A DNA stretch of 64,000 nucleotides from Boswellia sacra (taxonomy: Eukaryota > Streptophyta > Magnoliopsida > Sapindales > Burseraceae), in the NCBI GenBank assembly GCA_013180625.2, contig SNVD02006028.1, forward strand, positions 1 to 64,000, given 5' to 3'. Within the stretch, counting starts at the first letter, position 1. Every line of letters begins with the position of its first letter. The position numbers were made by a program, and so were the translations under genes. Under the pieces are notes generated by a model. It saw only the letters and a list, made by a program, of their open reading frames with translations, did not search any database and was not told where the DNA came from. Positions 60,142-64,000 of this stretch are shown here, in pieces.

Positions 60142-60430
60142 TTGATGAACAACCTCACCAAGACTTTTTCCTTCAACCCTTGATAACACCACACCAAGAG
60201 TTCTCATTGATGAACAATCTCACCAAGGCAACTTCCTTCAACTCTTGATAACACTACACCAAGAGTTCTTCTTGATGAACAACCTCACCAAGGCAACTTC
60301 CTTCAACTCTTGATAGCACCTCACCAAGGCAACTTCCTTCAACTCTTGATAGCACCACACCAAGAGTTCTTCTTGATGAACAAACTCACCAAGGCAACTT
60401 CTTTCAACTCTTGATAACACCCAACAAGAG
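60142..60430. repeat. 65-bp tandem repeat inside the solo LTR
   Basis: TTGATGAACAACCTCACCAA starts at 60142, 60207, 60272 and 60373; spacing is 65 bp, with one interval of 101 bp that contains an extra 36-bp partial copy (CTCACCAAGGCAACTTCC repeated). Confidence 0.9.
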
Positions 60431-60759
60431 TTCTCTCAAGGATAACTATTATCCTTTACAAGAATATCTCACTCTCACCACAATACAAGAACAAAGAAAT
60501 TTTTTTATAACAAAAGTACAACTCTCTTCAAAGAGTAGATAAAGAATATAAAAGCTCTCTAGACTTGATATTTCTCTTATTTTTTGCTTGATAGATGCTT
60601 CTCTTCTTCTTGCTGAATGCATGGGAGAAGGGCTCGTTTTATAGGCAAATGGGATGAACTTAATCAAGTGAAGACACCAACTCCAAATTTTCTTCCCACC
60701 ATAAAAACCAAAATCTTTTCTGCCATTTTTGTCAATGTTCTGTTTGAAATTTGAAAATT

Positions 60760-61290
60760 TGTAAAACATAAAAGATCTGTACAATTGAATGAGATTTCAA
60801 ACGCATCAAGAACCAAGTCATTTGGATATTTGTATCTCAAGATATGGCTAAAACACCATTCGATGCTCATGTGACTTGATTTTTCTTCCTTGTGTCAGTT
60901 CACCGACTTGCATGTGTATTATATCAGCCTTTCATTTTGAAATTTGAATTTCTTCAAAGAATATGAAATGTGATCCATTGAATCATCTTTCCAATGCCAC
61001 AAGAATCAAGTCATTTGGATATCTCTAGCTCAAGATATGGACAAAACATCATTTGGTGCTCATATGAGTTGATTTTTCTTCTCTGTGTCAGTCCACCGAA
61101 TTTCATGTCAATTGTGTTGGCCTTTCATTTGAAATTTGAATCTCTTCAAAACATATGAAATGTGCCTCATTGAGTCCTCTTTCCAATGCCATAAGAATCA
61201 TGTCATTTTGATATTTCTAGCTCAAGATATGTCCAAAAGAGTATTCGGTGCTCATGTCAGCTGCTTCCATTTGTCTTTCAATTTGCATGA
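60760..61290. repeat. 192-bp tandem repeat inside the solo LTR, about 2.7 copies
   Basis: AAGTCATTTGGATAT anchors at 60818, 61011 and (TGTCATTTTGATAT) 61203, spacing 193 and 192 bp, with CTCAAGATATGG and TTCGATGCTCATGTGACTTG-like text in each. Confidence 0.9.
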
Positions 61291-61504
61291 TGATTTGGAC
61301 AACCTTGCACTTGTTCTTAAACTTTGGTGTCTTTGACATGTAGTCTTCTCCTTAGCTTCAACACTTCATTTTAATAAGCCTCTTCTTGATTTTACAATTA
61401 TCTCAATGGTCTTATTCTTGCACATAAATAAACATATTAGTAAACCTCAATGAATCAATGTGTACTGTTATCATCAAAATTATCATATAGCTTTAGGGCT
61501 AACA

Positions 61505-61509
61505 CTTTT
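61505..61509. repeat. CTTTT target duplication, right
   Basis: Matches 59819-59823. Confidence 0.85.
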
Positions 61510-61557
61510 TTGCCCAAATTATCTACTTCATCTTTGCCAAAAGCATAGTCGTTCACT

Positions 61558-61671
61558 CTATTCTATTATATACACTATCATATGATATGACCGTAAGAAA
61601 AGCATCATCTATCTCTATTCTATTATATACACTATCATATGATATGACCGTATGAAAACCATCATCTGTGA
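61558..61671. repeat. 57-bp tandem duplication
   Basis: CTATTCTATTATATACACTA starts at 61558 and again at 61615; the two copies differ at only a few positions. Confidence 0.92.
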
Positions 61672-62128
61672 GCGTTTGCATGTGTCTGTGTGTGTGCATC
61701 TATCTATAAGACTTTGAATGAACTGCAGGTTTAATGGACAATATGATCATTGAATAATGAACATTAGAAGACAAATAAATAAATAAAAAGCCACCAAAGA
61801 AGACAAACCTGCAGTTTACATATAAGCCTTGTCTTTCTTCTAGTCCATGCCACTTCAATCCTCCAACATAAAAGAAAAAAGGCAGCTGATACATATATTA
61901 GATACAGTGATGTTTCAGTAAAGTGGATATTAATTTCGAAAGCTAGCTCATAAATAGATAACATTTTGTAAATACATAACATTTCATTTCTTACCATCAG
62001 CAATATACAAACCAAAGGTCCGTCTTTGCCCTCTAGTGGATAGGCATAAACTGTAACATAAAGAATTCTTAGAATATCTCACCTTCGCGCAATAGAAAAC
62101 CAAGGTAAAATTTTTATTACATAAAGGT
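61672..62128. other. Spacer with a short GT run, no gene
   Basis: GTGTCTGTGTGTGTG at about 61681. Nothing else recognised. Confidence 0.45.
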
Positions 62129-62338
62129 TGTAATATTTAGGAAGCTAAGTCAGTAACTAGATTTTAGTCTTGTTAAATCTCCATATAGAAATTTAGGATT
62201 GTGTTCCTATTAGATACATATTTGATTCTCTTTCTTATTTTATTTCTCCTTATTGTACTAAATATATGTACACCTCTTTACAATGGAATACACACAAAAT
62301 ATTTCTTCTAAATTCGTTTCTCCCTCTCTCTCTCAACA
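62129..62338 (+). repeat. 5' LTR of the plus-strand copia element, about 210 bp
   Basis: TGTAATATTTAGGAAGC ... CTCTCTCTCTCAACA, TG/CA bounded and followed at once by the primer site. No second copy is in the window to confirm the left edge. Confidence 0.7.
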
Positions 62339-62356
62339 TGGTATCAGAGCAGGATC
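62339..62356 (+). other. Primer binding site (initiator Met tRNA)
   Basis: TGGTATCAGAGCAGGATC, an exact match to the plant initiator Met tRNA 3' end complement over its first 12 bases. Confidence 0.92.
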
Positions 62357-62863
62357 AAGATCCTCCTTCCTTTCTCCTCTTTTATTAAAAGAAAAAAATC
62401 CAAAACCCTAACCGTTTCTGCCTAAAGCAAAATCAGCCACCTCTGGTTAGCGGTAACAGTCACTGCCTGCTCGTCTGAGATCGTCGATCGTCGGTGACCA
62501 AAAGCCCTCTGCCTCCACCAAAAAATCTATTGCCTTGTTTGAATATGGCCGGTAATCACTCTATTAAAGTCGTCGGTCATTGGTGAACAAAACCTCTCTA
62601 TCTGTGTTTAAAAAATAGTCCGCCGAAAAAATTTTTAGGTCGCCAGAAAAATTTTTTGATCGCCGAAAAACTGCTGTCTTATTTGAATCCGATCGAAAAT
62701 TGGTGTTTCATGTCCCAACTATATTTTTCTTGACCACAACGTCCCTGTCTAAGTGTTCATAGCCAATCGTGTGGTGTTCTTTGGTGCTTTCAGATTTTTT
62801 CCTGAAAATTTTTTTTTCCGTGTGGTGGATTTGTTTAGAAGAAAAATTGTGTTTGGGGTTTCC

Positions 62864-63780
62864 ATGGCTTCTCAATCGTCCTCTAATCCTCCTGGAGTTG
62901 GTGGTTCCATCACAGTCGTAAAATTGAATGACTCCAATTACAAGTTATGGGCAAAAGCAGTAACCAAATATTTGATTGGCCAAGGAAAACATAATTATCT
63001 TACACAAGATCCTCCATCGTCTGATTCAAAGGAGTATAATAAATGGATTCAGGAAGACAATTTGATTACTACATGGTTGTGGAGCAGTATAGAGCTATCA
63101 CTCGCGGCAACTGTGATGTGGGTTGATACTACTAAAGAGTTGTGGAATTCACTTCAAGACAGGTTTGGCAGATCTCAAAATGTCTCACATTTTTTATGTT
63201 TACTCTATTTTATTTTCTTGTCAGTAAGGTGATAGAACGTTAAGTGAATATTTAGGAGAAATCGAAGGATTAATGGGTTAGCTTAACTGTTATCATCCTG
63301 TTACTACTGATGTTGAGACATTACGTAAACAACGCGAAAAATTATTTGTTGTCACGTTCCTGTCTAGCTTAAATCCTGTCTATGAAAGTGCTAAGAATAG
63401 TATCTTGACTGAAAAAGATCTCCCAAGTTTTAAAACGGCATATGCTTGACTCCAACGGTTACCCAGCTCTCAACATAATCAAGAAGCCTCTGCCTTAGTT
63501 GTGTCTGGTAGTCGAGGTAGAGGATCCTTTTCTGGACGGAGTAAAGGGCGTGTTAGAGGTCGAGGTGGAAGAGTTCCTTGTTCCCATTGTGGTAGACTTA
63601 ATCATCCTTTAGAAAAGTATTGGGATAAATTTGGAAAACCTGATGGGCAAATCAAAGCTCTAAGGAGCGTCTTTCCGTTGGTAATTCATCTAACTCTCAT
63701 GCTCCACCTTCTGCACAGTCTACTCATAAATTTGAAGGTCAACCAGCCAGTGAGCCTTTCGGTTCCTTAGTCCAAACAGG
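62864..63780 (+). pseudogene. Copia gag with a lost zinc ligand
   Basis: ATG at 62864 (MASQSSSNPPGVGG), chosen over the in-frame ATG at 62753 because it begins the conserved part. The N-terminal domain reads KLNDSNYKLWAKAVTKYL, WIQEDNLI, ELWNSLQDRF; the frame is lost near 63195, and UBN2-type text continues (SEYLGEIEGL, FVVTFLSSLNP) with stops at about 63280 and 63449. A Gly/Arg-rich stretch follows, then the knuckle CSHCGRLNHPLEKY (63572-63622), in which the last cysteine is tyrosine (TAT for TGT). Confidence 0.88.
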
Positions 63781-63794
63781 TAGGTCCACTGCCT

Positions 63795-63866
63795 TATTTT
63801 CTTCTTCGTACCCAAATCATTGGATTATAGACTCTGGAGCTTCTTCTCACATGATTAGTAATGTGA
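63795..63866 (+). pseudogene. Start of copia protease, truncated
   Basis: WIIDSGASSHMISN contains the catalytic DSGA. It ends within a few codons at the junction with unrelated sequence. Confidence 0.85.
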
Positions 63867-64000
63867 TGCGTTCGAAACTAGCAAGTATACTAGTCGCACA
63901 AGTAATAAAGTGATGAGTAAGATATCGTTCCCACGAGGATTGATTCTAATTGAATTTGTTATTTTCCAGCAACAATAAACTAAACAGGGGGGGTTTTGTT
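63865..64000. mobile_element. Edge of a nested element, probably an LTR
   Basis: From TGATGCGTTCGAAACTAGC onward the sequence (AAGTATACTAGTCGCAC, AAGTAATAAAGTGATGAG, CGTTCCCACGAGGATTG) resembles the start of LTRs seen in many plant genomes. It runs off the window, so neither the far end nor a target duplication can be checked. Confidence 0.55.

Larger units (their letters stand above)
59824..61504 (-). mobile_element. Solo LTR, 1.68 kb, with 5-bp target duplication
   Basis: Starts TGTTGACCC and ends GGGCTAACA (inverted TGTTAGCCC), bounded by TG/CA and by CTTTT on both sides. Near the left edge CCAAGAGGGGGGGTGAATCG and ACGTGGTTCGGC...TTGCCTACGTCCACG are phrases common in LTRs of plant copia elements; the copia LTRs in this window contain a similar GGTTCGGTTATAAAACCTACG. 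There is no internal coding region, so it is a solo LTR left by recombination between two LTRs. Orientation is inferred from the similarity to the minus-strand copia LTRs. Confidence 0.85.
62129..63866 (+). mobile_element. Ty1-copia retrotransposon, 5' part, cut at the protease
   Basis: LTR, primer site, gag and the start of protease in order on the plus strand. After DSGASSHMI the coding sequence stops abruptly at about 63866 and is replaced by LTR-like text, so the rest lies beyond a nested insertion or is lost. Confidence 0.88.

Noticed and set aside
62339..62356. tRNA gene suggested by TGGTATCAGAGCAGG.
   Set aside because: Only the primer-binding complement is present, directly next to an LTR; no tRNA fold around it.

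Overview
This is plant nuclear DNA, very probably from a eudicot. It is AT-rich and carries GT-AG introns, Ty1-copia, Ty3-gypsy, CACTA (En/Spm) and hAT elements, MITEs, and exon fragments of ordinary plant genes. I found no intact host gene. Nearly everything recognisable is a transposable element, a piece of one, a tandem repeat, or a gene fragment copied at DNA level with its introns. Every long coding region found carries stops or frameshifts.

Layout. 1-4.4 kb: AT-rich DNA with two pairs of diverged direct repeats, ending in the 3' terminus of one CACTA family (4404). 5.0-5.8 kb: last exons of a chloroplast-type Xaa-Pro aminopeptidase (APP2-like), broken. 5.9-7.6 kb: a repeat array full of TGGGCY motifs in front of a CACTA element with both a transposase (8.3-11.9 kb) and a Transposase_24/TNPA-like gene (12.1-13.7 kb), ending at 14702. 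15.5-18.5 kb: decayed Ty3-gypsy pol. Into its 3' side is inserted a complete CACTA element (18641-22300, target duplication CTT) carrying fragments of a receptor-like cytoplasmic kinase. 23.3-24.9 kb: two MITEs. 25619-30778: a complete hAT element (target duplication CTCCCTCT) with a broken BED-finger transposase between two CpG-rich hairpin arrays.

31595-32396: a Tourist-like MITE with a GC-rich core. 35053-45007: a complete SIRE-type Ty1-copia element on the minus strand (target duplication GACTC) with an extra ORF beyond RNase H. 47.1-48.0 kb: a small hAT element whose left end is repeated in tandem. 48893 onward: another CACTA 5' end, followed by joined fragments of importin alpha-9 and a kinesin-12 motor domain (51.0-52.3 kb). 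52.9-55.25 kb: a two-level minisatellite (about 18-20 bp inside about 310 bp). 55.3-58.5 kb: degenerate AT-rich repeats. 59824-61504: a solo LTR (target duplication CTTTT) with internal tandem repeats. 62129-63866: the start of a plus-strand Ty1-copia element, apparently cut in its protease by another insertion that runs off the window.

The strongest results are exact element boundaries with matching target duplications, and three separate sets of host exon fragments in the same orientation. None of the mobile systems looks able to move by itself. Domain and family names rest on reading translated sequence, not on database searches.
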